The position numbers were made by a program, and so were the translations under genes. From positions 1 to 41,897 of the IMG/VR virus record IMGVR_UViG_3300027826_000012: DNA of 41,897 nucleotides, one strand, 5' to 3'. The stretch is from a virus. The notes beneath the pieces were generated by a model. It was not told where the DNA came from, ran no database searches, and was given only the letters and a program-made list of their open reading frames with translations. This document shows, in pieces, positions 19,917 through 28,133 of this stretch. Every line of letters starts with the position of its first letter. Position 1 is the stretch's first letter.

Positions 19917-22406
19917 ATGAAAATCAGGACCTGGGACGGCGCGGTGCCAGCGCCGGGGACGCTCTTGCGTGACATCGGGCTGGCCGAGCCTGACTTTCAG
20001 ATGTTTACCTCGTCCATGCAGGTCGACCCCGATCATCCGGATACCATCCGCATGATCGGCAGCTCGACGGAGCGCGACATGCAGGGCGACACCATGACGG
20101 TCAACGCGCTCGCCGACATGACGAACGCACCCGTCGGACTCACGATCTTCCTCAATCACGACTACACCCTGCCAGGCTCGCTCTTCGGCAGCCTGGTGGA
20201 GCAGCCCAAGCTCGTGCAGCAGGGCGGCATCGCCGACATCCACATCGCCTGCGACTACGAGAAGAGCAACCCGGCGGCGGCGCAGACCTACGGCTATATC
20301 AAGAATGGCCGCAGGCTGGGCTGCTCCGTCGGCTGTATGGTGCTCGAATACGAGATCGACGAAGAGAACGACGATGGGCGCAGCTGGTGGCCGCCCATTA
20401 TCATCACCTCCGTCTTGACGATGGAGTGGTCGGTCGTCGGCATCCCCGCCAACCAGCGCTGCTGGGTCGAGCAGGGGCTGAAGGGTCTCTTCACGCGCAC
20501 CTTCGACAAGCGCCTGGCGGCGGCGGTCAAGGGCCTCTATCCGCGCCAGTACAGCGATATCATCGAGGGCTGCCCGGATGCGGCGCTGCGCCGCGACCTG
20601 GCGCGCGTGGTGGCGCGCCCGACCTCGCCGTCGCGCATGGAGTGGGTGCCGCTCAGCAAGACCTTCGTGATGAACACCAAGGGGCGTATCCACGAAGTGG
20701 GGCGCGACCTGGTCGGCACAGCCGTGGCAACCCAGCAGGTGCTGCTGAACAACCTGAAGATGGCCGGCGGCGGCGCTGGCTCGGATGCCAGCTGGAGGCG
20801 GCGAGCTGCCGCGTCTGAGGAGCAGCAGCAAGCTGAGCCGGATGTGACGAAAGGGGCTTGCGGCAAGACGACCTGGCCGCTCGCAGATCGCAACGCTGCC
20901 TGGGATAGCGGGGAGGCGCACGCGCGCCTGGTGGAGTGGGCCGGTGGCGCTGATGACTTCAGCGTTGCCAAGCTCAAGCAGGTGCATTTCTGGTGCGCGG
21001 AGGACGCTGAGAAGCTGGGCGATTTCAAGCTGCCGTTCTGCGATGTGGTGGACGGGGACGTCAAAGCCATTCCGCACGCCATCTTCTCGGTGGCTGGCGT
21101 GCTGCAGGGCAGCATGGGTGGCGCTGATATCCCCGACGAGGATGCCGACGCGGTCAAGAAGAAGGTCGAGACCTACTACAACCGCATGGCCGACGAATTC
21201 AACGACACGGACATCAAGGTTCCCTGGGCCGACGATGATGGCAAGGAGAAGGCGGGCGCGCCTGCCATGGCGGGATCTGTCGCTTCCCTACGCAGCGAGT
21301 CTGCGGGGGCACACTCGCCAGGAACGCCCGCTGCTCCCACTACTGAAACGAAAGGACACCCGACCATGGGCGACAAGGTAGCCACTTTGGATGAGACACA
21401 ACGGCTCATCCTGAAACAGATGAACCAGGCGGGCGCGGCGCTCGGCCTGCCTGCGGTGACGATGAAGGAGGATGGCTCCTTCGTCTATGCAGCTGGCGCG
21501 CCGGTGGCCGAGGATGCCTGGGCCGAAGCGATGATCGAGCGCGTGCTGGGCAAGATGTTCGAGATTGAGAAGGCCGGCGCTACCTTCTCGAAGGAGAACA
21601 TGGCGCATCTGTGTGCCATCCACAAGTGCCTGCACAAGATGACCGAGGGCAAGATCTGCGCCATGGACGAGGCGCTGAGCGGTGAGGGCGACGATGATGA
21701 TCACAGCGATCCAGATGGCGATGGCGACAATGATGATAGCGACCAGAAGGGCATGCAGGCCTTCATCGAGGCGACCATCAAGTCGACGGTGGCGCTGTAT
21801 ATGGCCCCTATTGCGCAGGGCCTGGGCGAGGTCAATACCTCGCTGGCCGGGCTGGGCACCAGGAGCCTGGAGCAGAGCGTGGGCGTGGCGCAGGCCCAGC
21901 TGGTTGGCTTGATGCGCAAGATCGCCGGCGCGGAAGAGCAGATCGCCCAGACGGCGCGCAACGCCGCGGCGCTCTACGATATGCCGGTCGGCCGGCCCAC
22001 GGCGGTGACGCGCAGCACGCACGAGGCGGAGAACGGCACTGCCGCGCCTGGCACCGTGTCGCGCGAGGAGCTGCTGCGCCTGGCCGCTGCGCCTGCCACC
22101 GGGCAGAACGGCACGTGGGATGGCACGCTGGAGATGGCGCGCCGCCAGTGTCGCTACGAGGAGCTGGACGCCGGTGGCTACAAGATTAAGTATCGCGTCT
22201 GGCCGGCCGGTGTGGGCGGATCCGTCGCCAAAGGCGTGCGCCCGGCGCTGACCACCGATGAGAAATCGCTGATGCGCCCGGCCTGGATCCTCGCCTACCA
22301 GGAAGGCGGCGAGGCCTCGGTGCCGTTGCTCTCTCTGGGAGAGATCAACGAGGCCGACACAGCACTGGCGGCGGCCGCAGCTGCGCAGCAGCAATCGGCT
22401 GTCTAA
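19917..22406 (+). CDS. Prohead protease fused to scaffold, with an inserted domain (829 aa)
   Basis: Residues 30-185 are an HK97-family (U35/S78-like) prohead protease. The catalytic His81 lies in FLNHDYTLPGS, Ser137 in LGCSVG, and MEWSVVGIPAN follows at 169-179. A second domain at about 318-428 (WPLADRNAAWDSGEA, KLPFCDVVDG, VLQGSMGGADIP) is a module I know from other phage protease proteins. An acidic Asp/Gly-rich linker (about 590-615) and a helical C-terminal part (about 620-829) look like scaffold. The protein is far longer than a simple protease (about 200 aa). The protease part should cleave the scaffold and capsid delta region during maturation. A possible second start inside the gene is listed separately. 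Confidence 0.88.
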   Translation: MKIRTWDGAVPAPGTLLRDIGLAEPDFQMFTSSMQVDPDHPDTIRMIGSSTERDMQGDTMTVNALADMTNAPVGLTIFLNHDYTLPGSLFGSLVEQPKLVQQGGIADIHIACDYEKSNPAAAQTYGYIKNGRRLGCSVGCMVLEYEIDEENDDGRSWWPPIIITSVLTMEWSVVGIPANQRCWVEQGLKGLFTRTFDKRLAAAVKGLYPRQYSDIIEGCPDAALRRDLARVVARPTSPSRMEWVPLSKTFVMNTKGRIHEVGRDLVGTAVATQQVLLNNLKMAGGGAGSDASWRRRAAASEEQQQAEPDVTKGACGKTTWPLADRNAAWDSGEAHARLVEWAGGADDFSVAKLKQVHFWCAEDAEKLGDFKLPFCDVVDGDVKAIPHAIFSVAGVLQGSMGGADIPDEDADAVKKKVETYYNRMADEFNDTDIKVPWADDDGKEKAGAPAMAGSVASLRSESAGAHSPGTPAAPTTETKGHPTMGDKVATLDETQRLILKQMNQAGAALGLPAVTMKEDGSFVYAAGAPVAEDAWAEAMIERVLGKMFEIEKAGATFSKENMAHLCAIHKCLHKMTEGKICAMDEALSGEGDDDDHSDPDGDGDNDDSDQKGMQAFIEATIKSTVALYMAPIAQGLGEVNTSLAGLGTRSLEQSVGVAQAQLVGLMRKIAGAEEQIAQTARNAAALYDMPVGRPTAVTRSTHEAENGTAAPGTVSREELLRLAAAPATGQNGTWDGTLEMARRQCRYEELDAGGYKIKYRVWPAGVGGSVAKGVRPALTTDEKSLMRPAWILAYQEGGEASVPLLSLGEINEADTALAAAAAAQQQSAV
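21366..22406 (+). CDS. Possible nested scaffold protein from an internal start
   Basis: An ATG at 21366, in frame with the protease gene (residue 484), has AAAGGA 9 bases upstream. It lies after a Pro/Thr-rich linker. A 346-aa product would contain only the scaffold-like, helical C-terminal part. Lambda makes its Nu3 scaffold from an internal start of the protease gene C in just this way. It could also be simply part of the long protein, as nothing in the sequence proves separate translation. Confidence 0.4.
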   Translation: MGDKVATLDETQRLILKQMNQAGAALGLPAVTMKEDGSFVYAAGAPVAEDAWAEAMIERVLGKMFEIEKAGATFSKENMAHLCAIHKCLHKMTEGKICAMDEALSGEGDDDDHSDPDGDGDNDDSDQKGMQAFIEATIKSTVALYMAPIAQGLGEVNTSLAGLGTRSLEQSVGVAQAQLVGLMRKIAGAEEQIAQTARNAAALYDMPVGRPTAVTRSTHEAENGTAAPGTVSREELLRLAAAPATGQNGTWDGTLEMARRQCRYEELDAGGYKIKYRVWPAGVGGSVAKGVRPALTTDEKSLMRPAWILAYQEGGEASVPLLSLGEINEADTALAAAAAAQQQSAV

Positions 22407-22423
22407 CGTAGGAAGATGACGAG

Positions 22424-22459
22424 AGCGCCGCTCCGGAGCAGGTGGGCGGCGCTGTTTTT
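22424..22459 (+). terminator. Rho-independent terminator after the protease-scaffold gene
   Basis: AGCGCCGC (22424-22431) and GCGGCGCT (22446-22453) form a perfect 8-bp G+C-rich stem with a 14-base loop, followed by G and TTTTT (22455-22459). It may reduce read-through, so capsid genes may need their own promoter or anti-termination. Confidence 0.75.
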
Positions 22460-22475
22460 CTCTGGAAAGAAGAAT

Positions 22476-22904
22476 ATGCAGCAATCTACTGGTACGACGA
22501 TGGATCAGCGCCAGCCGCATATGCTGGACTACGCGATCGAACATCCGGGATGTGCCTGCGTCTGGGTCAGCCGAGATCATCGCACGGGCGTCGAGGCATT
22601 CAGGGCAGTGGTTGACTTTCTCAAAAATACCCCCGACACGGCCTATTGGAAGCGTATCGATCGCATCAATTATGTGTCGCTCATGCTCACGCTGAAAAAT
22701 GGCAGCAGGCTCTATTTCTACGACGGTCTTTCGCCGCAGCAGATGCGAGGGATGAAGATACACTGGGCCGGTATCAGTAGAAATGTTGAGGACATTGAGA
22801 CGCTCTATGCAGACGTTATTCGACCTGCTCAATTGGGGGTGGAGGATACCGTGGCGGTGCAGGCCCACGCGCCGCTCGATTGCTACATGACTTCCCTGAA
22901 ATAG
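22476..22904 (+). CDS. Small protein resembling part of a terminase ATPase fold, no P-loop (142 aa)
   Basis: The frame opens at 22416, but the terminator at 22424-22459 makes the ATG at 22476 (GGAAAGAAG upstream) the likely start. The segment CVWVSRDHRTGVEAFRAVV, then LTLKNGSRLYFYDGL and QQMRGMKIHWAGI, follows the same order as the large terminase in this window (YWWVSPSYKQTKMAFEMM, MDFINGSIIEGRS, NLRGPGLDGAVLDE). Walker A and the DE of Walker B are absent. It may be a decayed or repurposed helicase-like domain, or a chance resemblance. Its place between the protease and the capsid genes gives no further clue. Confidence 0.55.
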   Translation: MQQSTGTTMDQRQPHMLDYAIEHPGCACVWVSRDHRTGVEAFRAVVDFLKNTPDTAYWKRIDRINYVSLMLTLKNGSRLYFYDGLSPQQMRGMKIHWAGISRNVEDIETLYADVIRPAQLGVEDTVAVQAHAPLDCYMTSLK

Positions 22905-22924
22905 GAAAGGTAGGAAGAGATCGT

Positions 22925-23563
22925 ATGGCACGCATTCGCTGTTTTCTGGTGGTGCCGACCGAGCGCGTGCGCGTCTCGCTGCGCCGCTACAGTCGCGAGA
23001 ATACCCCCGACTGCTGCTTGCTCTATCCGGGCAAGTACAGCTATCACACGACGATGGTCTTCCTCCGCGAGGAAGAGGCGCGCCGCGATGAGCAGGGGGC
23101 GCTCATCAACGGGCTTGGCCCAACGCTGCCTCGCGACGATCCGCGCTGGCCGAGGCGCTGCGGGTGCGGCTACACCTTCACGGAGGCAGACACCTACCAG
23201 CACTTCGACGAGCTGATCTATCGCCGGGCCGATAGCGGCGAGGAGATGCCCTTGCGCGATGCGCCGGCAGGCGCTATGTGGGAAGCGCCCTGGCTCGATC
23301 GCTTCCACCGGCCGCAGGGCGCGCACAACCTCCTGGTGAAGCTGCCCGATGGCTCTGATTGGGCGGTCGATGGGCCGGCCAACAACTGCAACTGGCCAGG
23401 CGATGACGCCAGGCAGGAGCTGCATCACTGCTGGCCGCGCCGGGGAGCGCCGCCCGACGTGGATGTCAGCAAAGAGTATGGCCTGACCTGCACTGCCGGG
23501 GCCGGGAGCATCATGACGGCGCACTGGCACGGCTTTTTGCGCAACGGCTATCTCGAGGGGTAA
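22925..23563 (+). CDS. Unknown 212-aa protein with CGCG and several His/Cys residues
   Basis: The ATG at 22925 follows GGAAAGGTAGGAAGAG. The protein has strands at the start (ARIRCFLVVPTERVRVSL), a Cys motif RRCGCGYTF near 80, an aromatic central part (AHNLLVKLPDGSDWAVDGPA, about 141-160) and CNWPGDD. The C-terminal part includes EYGLTCTAGAGSIMTAHWHG. It resembles small conserved phage proteins seen near head genes, but I cannot give a function. The 274 bases after it up to the capsid start hold no gene and only a G+C-rich imperfect hairpin (GGGCGC/GCGCCC near 23634-23660). Confidence 0.6.
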   Translation: MARIRCFLVVPTERVRVSLRRYSRENTPDCCLLYPGKYSYHTTMVFLREEEARRDEQGALINGLGPTLPRDDPRWPRRCGCGYTFTEADTYQHFDELIYRRADSGEEMPLRDAPAGAMWEAPWLDRFHRPQGAHNLLVKLPDGSDWAVDGPANNCNWPGDDARQELHHCWPRRGAPPDVDVSKEYGLTCTAGAGSIMTAHWHGFLRNGYLEG

Positions 23564-23837
23564 GGCAGGAGCTGTCCTTGATTTTTGCGCAGCCGTTCTG
23601 CTATCTTCGCCTGTAGCAGGCTAGTGCGACATCGGGCGCGGCGGACGCGCCGGCGCCCGGTGCGACGAGCAACTTTACAAAACTTTACTGTGACACACCA
23701 GTGAGCAGCACGCTGCCACCTGCGCCACCTCACCACGGGTTTTCTGGCTGAAGAGAAGAAGCTAGAGGGGCCGGAGACGATGGGGACAGAAGCGAGCCAA
23801 GGCACGGTCGGTCGAACTTTCGAAAGGATCACCAGCC

Positions 23838-25049
23838 GTGAATACGTTTACGACTGTCGGCCATCCTCACGACCCCGTATGGCAGATGGCCCGACGCAAA
23901 CAGATCGATGAGCTGCTCACCCTCTCGCCGACGCAGCTCGATCGTCAGCTGCGCTACCTGGCGCAGCAGCCCGCCCCCAAAGACGACCACGAGATGGTCA
24001 AACGCATCATGGGCGAGATGCACACCGCGCCCTACATCCCATCGGCGCTCAAGGGCATCCTGGATTCCACCGGCGGCACCACCGGTAACGTGCTGATCCG
24101 CCAGGACCTGGAACCCACCCTGTACGCGCTCTTCGTCAAGAAGTTTCCGGCCTTCGACCGCCTGGCCAAGGGTCCATCCAACGGCCTGGTGCATGCCGCG
24201 ACGCAGATGACTGCGCCCGACGGCCTCTCGCTGGGCAGCTCGCTGATCACCGAGCTGGGAACCGTGAGCTTCACCAACACGGCGTACAACCGCGCCACCT
24301 TCCCGATTGCGGTCTTCGCCACGGGCAGGGGCGTGTCGTTCAAAGAAATCGCGGCCGTCGCCCAAGGCGGCGCGCCGTATGACCCCACCAAGACCGAGAT
24401 GGCGAACGGCATGACCAGGCTGGCCACCGACATCCAGTACTACATCATGCAGGGCAACGCCTCCTCGTCTGGCGGCCTCTCGACCAACGAGGGCGGGGTG
24501 TACAACACCAACGGCATCGATGGATTCCGCGAGGTGCTGGGAGCCTATGGCACCTTCTCCGGCAACAACACCATCCAGGCCGACATCAACTCCCTGAACT
24601 ACATGGAGTCCATGCAGTTCGTGGCTGCCAAGGCTGCGGCCAACGGCGGCAACCCCTCGCTGGCCTTCATGAGCATGACGGGCAAAGAGTCGCTCGATAC
24701 CGAGCAGCAGGGCAATGTGCGCTATACCGATGACCTCTCGGACCTGATCCCCGGCGTGCGGGTGAACAAAATCACCTGGGCCAACGGGCAGCTCGAGATC
24801 GTCCCGGTGCCCGGCAACACCATCGGCAGTTACAACCGCACGAGCGACAACCAGCTCGTCGAGGATACCTACATCATCGACGAGAGCACGGTCACCCTGC
24901 GCTGGCTGTACTCCGAGAGCTTCACCGTCCTGGAAATCCCTTCCGGCTATGACAACACCCTGTCGAGCAAGTACATCATCTTCGCGATGTATGGCCTTGA
25001 GCTGGCCGCGCCGTTGTTCTGCGGGAAGGTGCGACGCCTGGCCTCCTAA
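23838..25049 (+). CDS. Major capsid protein (HK97-fold type)
   Basis: The GTG at 23838 follows GAAAGGATCACC. The 403-aa protein has an N-terminal helical delta-like segment (about 1-65). Then comes the extended arm and core: GGTTGNVLIRQDLEPTLYAL, then TYRVGS-like KKFPAFDRLAKGPSNG, FPIAVFATGRGVSFKEI and ATDIQYYIMQGNAS. A C-terminal part includes LSSKYIIFAMYGLELAAP. Length and order after protease/scaffold and before connector genes are typical for a major capsid protein. It makes the shell, and the N-terminal segment may be removed by the prohead protease. A strong 11-bp hairpin follows the stop. Confidence 0.85.
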   Translation: MNTFTTVGHPHDPVWQMARRKQIDELLTLSPTQLDRQLRYLAQQPAPKDDHEMVKRIMGEMHTAPYIPSALKGILDSTGGTTGNVLIRQDLEPTLYALFVKKFPAFDRLAKGPSNGLVHAATQMTAPDGLSLGSSLITELGTVSFTNTAYNRATFPIAVFATGRGVSFKEIAAVAQGGAPYDPTKTEMANGMTRLATDIQYYIMQGNASSSGGLSTNEGGVYNTNGIDGFREVLGAYGTFSGNNTIQADINSLNYMESMQFVAAKAAANGGNPSLAFMSMTGKESLDTEQQGNVRYTDDLSDLIPGVRVNKITWANGQLEIVPVPGNTIGSYNRTSDNQLVEDTYIIDESTVTLRWLYSESFTVLEIPSGYDNTLSSKYIIFAMYGLELAAPLFCGKVRRLAS

Positions 25050-25073
25050 CGGAGCCTGAGTAAATCCCATGCG

Positions 25074-25102
25074 GGCAGCGCCGCTGTGATGGCGGCGCTG
25101 CC
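25074..25102 (+). terminator. Perfect G+C-rich hairpin after the capsid gene
   Basis: GGCAGCGCCGC (25074-25084) pairs perfectly with GCGGCGCTGCC (25092-25102) around a 7-base loop. No T run follows, so it may stabilise the capsid mRNA 3' end or only slow the polymerase. Its core AGCGCCGC is the same as in the hairpin at 22424. Confidence 0.6.
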
Positions 25103-25123
25103 TCTCCAAGGAGCAAGAAACGT

Positions 25124-25624
25124 ATGTCTGAGACGAAAAAGATGAGTGGCAGCGCGGCGGTCGCTGTGCCACCCTCGATTGATGAGCACGAGCCGGCGGC
25201 GCAGGCACCGGCGCACGAGTTCAAGGAGACCGACCTGGTCACTGTGCTGCACGGCTGGGGCCGGCTGCATCCCAGGGAAAAGCACTACATCGACAAGGTG
25301 CTCTTCGAGGGCGGCGTGGCGCGCAACGTGCCCTGGCCTGTCGCGAGACACTGGCTGAACGGGACAAGGCCGCAGCCCAACCCCCAGCGCACCTACGAGC
25401 AGCACGGGCGCGTCATCGTGCAGGTGCTGGCCAACGATGCCGATGAGGGCGACTTCATCAGGGCGACCGGTATTCAGCCGATGGCCCCCGAGCGCCTGGC
25501 GGCCATGATCAGCGCCGCCGATCTCGATGCCGTCTTCGAGGCGCTGGGCGCGGAGAAGGCGCTGGCGCTGGCCATGGGCCTGCAGCAGCGCATCGGCACG
25601 ATGGGCAGCAACAAAGAGAAGTAA
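25124..25624 (+). CDS. Unknown helical protein after the capsid gene, 166 aa
   Basis: The ATG at 25124 follows CAAGGAGCAAG. A disordered Ala/Pro/His-rich start is followed by a helical body (ETDLVTVLHGWGRLHPREKHY, FEALGAEKALALAMGLQQRI). It could be a head accessory or decoration protein, a common type after a capsid gene, but no motif is recognised. The stop is followed by a short G+C-rich hairpin. Confidence 0.6.
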   Translation: MSETKKMSGSAAVAVPPSIDEHEPAAQAPAHEFKETDLVTVLHGWGRLHPREKHYIDKVLFEGGVARNVPWPVARHWLNGTRPQPNPQRTYEQHGRVIVQVLANDADEGDFIRATGIQPMAPERLAAMISAADLDAVFEALGAEKALALAMGLQQRIGTMGSNKEK

Positions 25625-25626
25625 AT

Positions 25627-25643
25627 CCGCCCCGCCGGGGCGG
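25627..25643 (+). terminator. Small G+C-rich hairpin between head genes
   Basis: CCGCCCC and GGGGCGG pair around a CGC loop, just after the previous stop. There is no T run; the next ribosome binding site (GGAG) follows directly. It may be an mRNA stability element. Confidence 0.35.
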
Positions 25644-25655
25644 CTGGAGCAACCA

Positions 25656-26348
25656 ATGAGAACAGAACGAACCATGGGCCGCAACCTGGATATGCACACG
25701 ACGGGCGCGCGCGGCATCTGGGTCGCCTCGGCAGCGGCAGGTACCGCGGCTGACTTCGAGCGGCCGCTCTTCACCATCCCACCGCTCAGCCTGCTGGCGG
25801 GCTCCGGCGAGGCGGGCAGCATGCCCTACCAGGCCATGACGCTGCGCATGATCTCGCTGGTCTACGAGGCGCTCATCACCGGCTCCTCGACGCACTACTT
25901 TACCTGGAACGTGCGCCAGCTGCGCGGAGGCGCGATCCTGATCAATACGACCGGCTCGGCCATCGCCTCGACGGGCTTGCAGACCTGCACGCCGGCGGCC
26001 ATGACCAATATCGCGGTGGGCGTGCCGCTGCTGTGCGATACGGGGGCCAGCCAGGAAACGGTCGTGCCGATCTCGGTGACGGCGACGACCTTTACGGCGG
26101 TCTTCGCCAACACGCACTCGGCCAGCTTCGCGATCGTCTCGCAGCCGCTGGTGACCATCGCCTACAAGACCGGCACCAACGAGGCGGCCTATACGCCGGA
26201 CAACCTGAAGGCGGTGCAGAAGAACCTGATCCTGCCGGGCGATGTGATCACCCTGCAGCGCGTCTCGAGCGACGCGACGGGCCTGGCGCAGCCAAACGTG
26301 CTGGTCGATCTGGACTTCGACGCCGTGATCGGCAGCGTAGCGGCGTAG
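25656..26348 (+). CDS. Unknown strand-rich head protein, 230 aa
   Basis: The ATG at 25656 follows GGCTGGAGCAACC. The protein is strand-rich with many Thr, Ser, Ala and Val (GGAILINTTGSAIASTGLQT, PISVTATTFTAVFANTHSAS) and has a C-terminal QRVSSDATGLAQPNVLVDLD. This looks like a beta-sandwich decoration or head-fibre protein. It lies three genes after the capsid and before the head-tail adaptor. No specific family is recognised. Confidence 0.6.
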   Translation: MRTERTMGRNLDMHTTGARGIWVASAAAGTAADFERPLFTIPPLSLLAGSGEAGSMPYQAMTLRMISLVYEALITGSSTHYFTWNVRQLRGGAILINTTGSAIASTGLQTCTPAAMTNIAVGVPLLCDTGASQETVVPISVTATTFTAVFANTHSASFAIVSQPLVTIAYKTGTNEAAYTPDNLKAVQKNLILPGDVITLQRVSSDATGLAQPNVLVDLDFDAVIGSVAA

Positions 26349-26360
26349 GAGAAGGCAGGC

Positions 26361-26666
26361 ATGGCGCAGCGCTATAGCAGATCGACGAACGTGGGCGGCT
26401 ACCTGCCCATGCATTTCAATGCGTCGCAAGCCAAGACGGCCATCGATGGCAATTCGCATGGCCATGTGCTGGGCTATGTTACCGCGGGGACGCTCGGCAG
26501 CGGCCTGGTGATTACGCTGTATAACGGCACAACGGTGATCGGCGTCCTGACGCCGACGCAGGCGCAGACCTTCTTGTTCGACCAGGTCTGCGACCAGGGC
26601 CTCTCGGTGCAGCTGGCCGGGTCCGGCTTCGATGTGAACCTCGGCTACCTGCCCAATAGCGTCTAG
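26361..26666 (+). CDS. Small strand-rich protein, 101 aa
   Basis: The ATG at 26361 follows GGAGAAGGCAGGC. The sequence HVLGYVTAGTLGSGLVITLY and TPTQAQTFLFDQVCDQGLSV is rich in beta structure and Gly, resembling small decoration or cement proteins of siphoviruses. The gene is 12 bases before the head-tail adaptor candidate. The role is inferred from position. Confidence 0.55.
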   Translation: MAQRYSRSTNVGGYLPMHFNASQAKTAIDGNSHGHVLGYVTAGTLGSGLVITLYNGTTVIGVLTPTQAQTFLFDQVCDQGLSVQLAGSGFDVNLGYLPNSV

Positions 26667-26678
26667 GAGCGGTGATCG

Positions 26679-27632
26679 ATGCCCAAGTACCTGACGGTCA
26701 ACCAGTACAAGCTGCGCGATGACGGTGTGCTCGACAAGGGCGTCACCGACTTCGCGCTGGCCGGGTTTATCAGCCGGGCGGAGACGGCCATCGACACGCA
26801 CATGGGCTTCGATCCGCGGCTCGGTGGGTTCGAGCCGCATATGATCACCTGGCAGGAGAAGTGGGACGGCCAGACGCTGCGCGCGCGCAATCCGATCTTT
26901 CCGGTGCCGCCGCGCGTGACGGTGCGCTACCGGGTGCAGACCTCCAACGATACGAGCGGAGGGGCTTACGGGGCCACCATCAACAATACCGACGTGACGA
27001 TCAACGCCTTCGATGGCTACCTGGAGATCGTTCCGCTGCAGAGCGTGACCTTCTCGCTCGCGCCGGTGCTGCTCAATTTGAGCTTGAAGGACCCGATCAT
27101 CGACGCGGATGTCAATGTCGGCTACTACATCCCGTTTCTGTCCGAGCCGCTCTTCAACAGCGGCGAGACGACCGCCAACGGGGCGAACACCCTGTACTAT
27201 GCGACGCGCGGCTTCTGGGCGCAGAGCTACAGCGTGGCGCTGCACCTGCAGCCCTCCGTGCTGCCGCCGGTGCCGCCGGTGGTCTACAAAAACGGCGTGG
27301 TGGTGTCATCGAGCAACTACACGCTCAACTATAACGAGGGGTCGGTGCTGTTCAACGCATCCAACGCCAACAGCGATCTCATCACGGCGGATTTTACGGC
27401 GCAGGTCCCGGACCAGGTGCGCGATGCCTGTGTCGAACAGGTGTCCTACCTGCTCGGCAAGCGCAAGCTCAATCAGGCGGGCATGCAGGGGCTGATGATG
27501 ATGCAGGCGGGCGACATGCGCATCCAGCGCCCGCTGGACAGGGGCAAGCTGTCGGGGACGCTGCTCGACGTGCTCTGCCCCGAGGCGGCCAAGTACCTGT
27601 CGCGCCTGGTACCGATCCCGATCGCGGGCTAG
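26679..27632 (+). CDS. Probable head-tail connector (adaptor) protein, 317 aa
   Basis: The ATG at 26679 follows AGGAGCGGTGATCG. The N-terminal part has an adaptor look: VTDFALAGFISRAETAIDTH (about 22-41) and a long helical C-terminal region with VRDACVEQVSYLLGKRKLNQ (about 246-265), as in gp6/gp15-type connectors. A beta-rich central domain of about 150 residues (NNTDVTINAFDGYLEIVPLQ) makes it longer than usual (100-200 aa). It would dock on the portal ring and close the head. Two copies of a GGTCGGAGAGGAGG sequence follow. Confidence 0.65.
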   Translation: MPKYLTVNQYKLRDDGVLDKGVTDFALAGFISRAETAIDTHMGFDPRLGGFEPHMITWQEKWDGQTLRARNPIFPVPPRVTVRYRVQTSNDTSGGAYGATINNTDVTINAFDGYLEIVPLQSVTFSLAPVLLNLSLKDPIIDADVNVGYYIPFLSEPLFNSGETTANGANTLYYATRGFWAQSYSVALHLQPSVLPPVPPVVYKNGVVVSSSNYTLNYNEGSVLFNASNANSDLITADFTAQVPDQVRDACVEQVSYLLGKRKLNQAGMQGLMMMQAGDMRIQRPLDRGKLSGTLLDVLCPEAAKYLSRLVPIPIAG

Positions 27633-27633
27633 G

Positions 27634-27710
27634 GTCGGAGAGGAGGCGGGTGTTCTTGTTCCGACCGGCAACGATGCTAGCGTATCTACACGAAGTGTCA
27701 GCCGGTCGGA
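27634..27710. repeat. GGTCGG/CCGACC direct and inverted repeats in an intergenic region
   Basis: GGTCGGAGAGGAGG occurs at 27634 and again at 27703, both including a ribosome-binding-site-like GAGGAGG. The second is preceded by an inverted copy: TCCGACCGGC (27660-27669) pairs with GCCGGTCGGA (27701-27710). The 76-base duplication may come from a past rearrangement, or it may be a regulator site before the next gene. A similar hairpin occurs at 29407-29424. Confidence 0.75.
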
Positions 27711-27726
27711 GAGGAGGAGAGTATCT

Positions 27727-28107
27727 ATGCCGGTTGGGGCAAACGTGCTGGTGTGGACCGCGCGCAGCCTGTACAGCGCGGCGAGCGGCACCGGACCGGC
27801 GACCAACCCGGTGCTGGAGGGCGAGCCGGCGACCTATACCGCGCCGGGGCAGCTCGACCCGCGCGCGCTGCCGGAGGGGGCGCTGGTGACCGATTTCCAG
27901 CTGCGCATGGACTACGGCACCGACATTGTGGACAGCGATGTCATCACACAGATGACGGAGCTCGACGGGGTAACGCTGGTGGCGCAGTCGCCGCTCAACC
28001 CCAACGAGATTCTGCGCGTGGTTCACGCGCGCGACGTCTCTCCGCTCTTCCTGCCGCACCGGCGCGTGCTGGTCAGGCAGGCAACCGGCGGCGGCGAAGC
28101 GTACTAA
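27727..28107 (+). CDS. Probable head closure protein, 126 aa
   Basis: The ATG at 27727 follows GGAGAGGAGGAG. The protein is strand-rich with GEPATYTAPGQLDPRALPEG and TDFQLRMDYGTDIVDSDVIT and ends in a basic strand (HRRVLVRQATGGG). The size and place after the adaptor fit a head-completion or stopper protein (gp16 type) that seals the connector and binds the tail. The similarity is structural guesswork; no sequence motif is diagnostic. Confidence 0.5.
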   Translation: MPVGANVLVWTARSLYSAASGTGPATNPVLEGEPATYTAPGQLDPRALPEGALVTDFQLRMDYGTDIVDSDVITQMTELDGVTLVAQSPLNPNEILRVVHARDVSPLFLPHRRVLVRQATGGGEAY

Positions 28108-28133
28108 GCAATGAGAAAGGCGGGTGAGGAGCG

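Noticed and set aside
25509-27245. Long antisense open frame across several head genes
   Set aside because: It runs across gene boundaries of well-supported rightward genes and has no family signature. This is a normal shadow in G+C-rich DNA.
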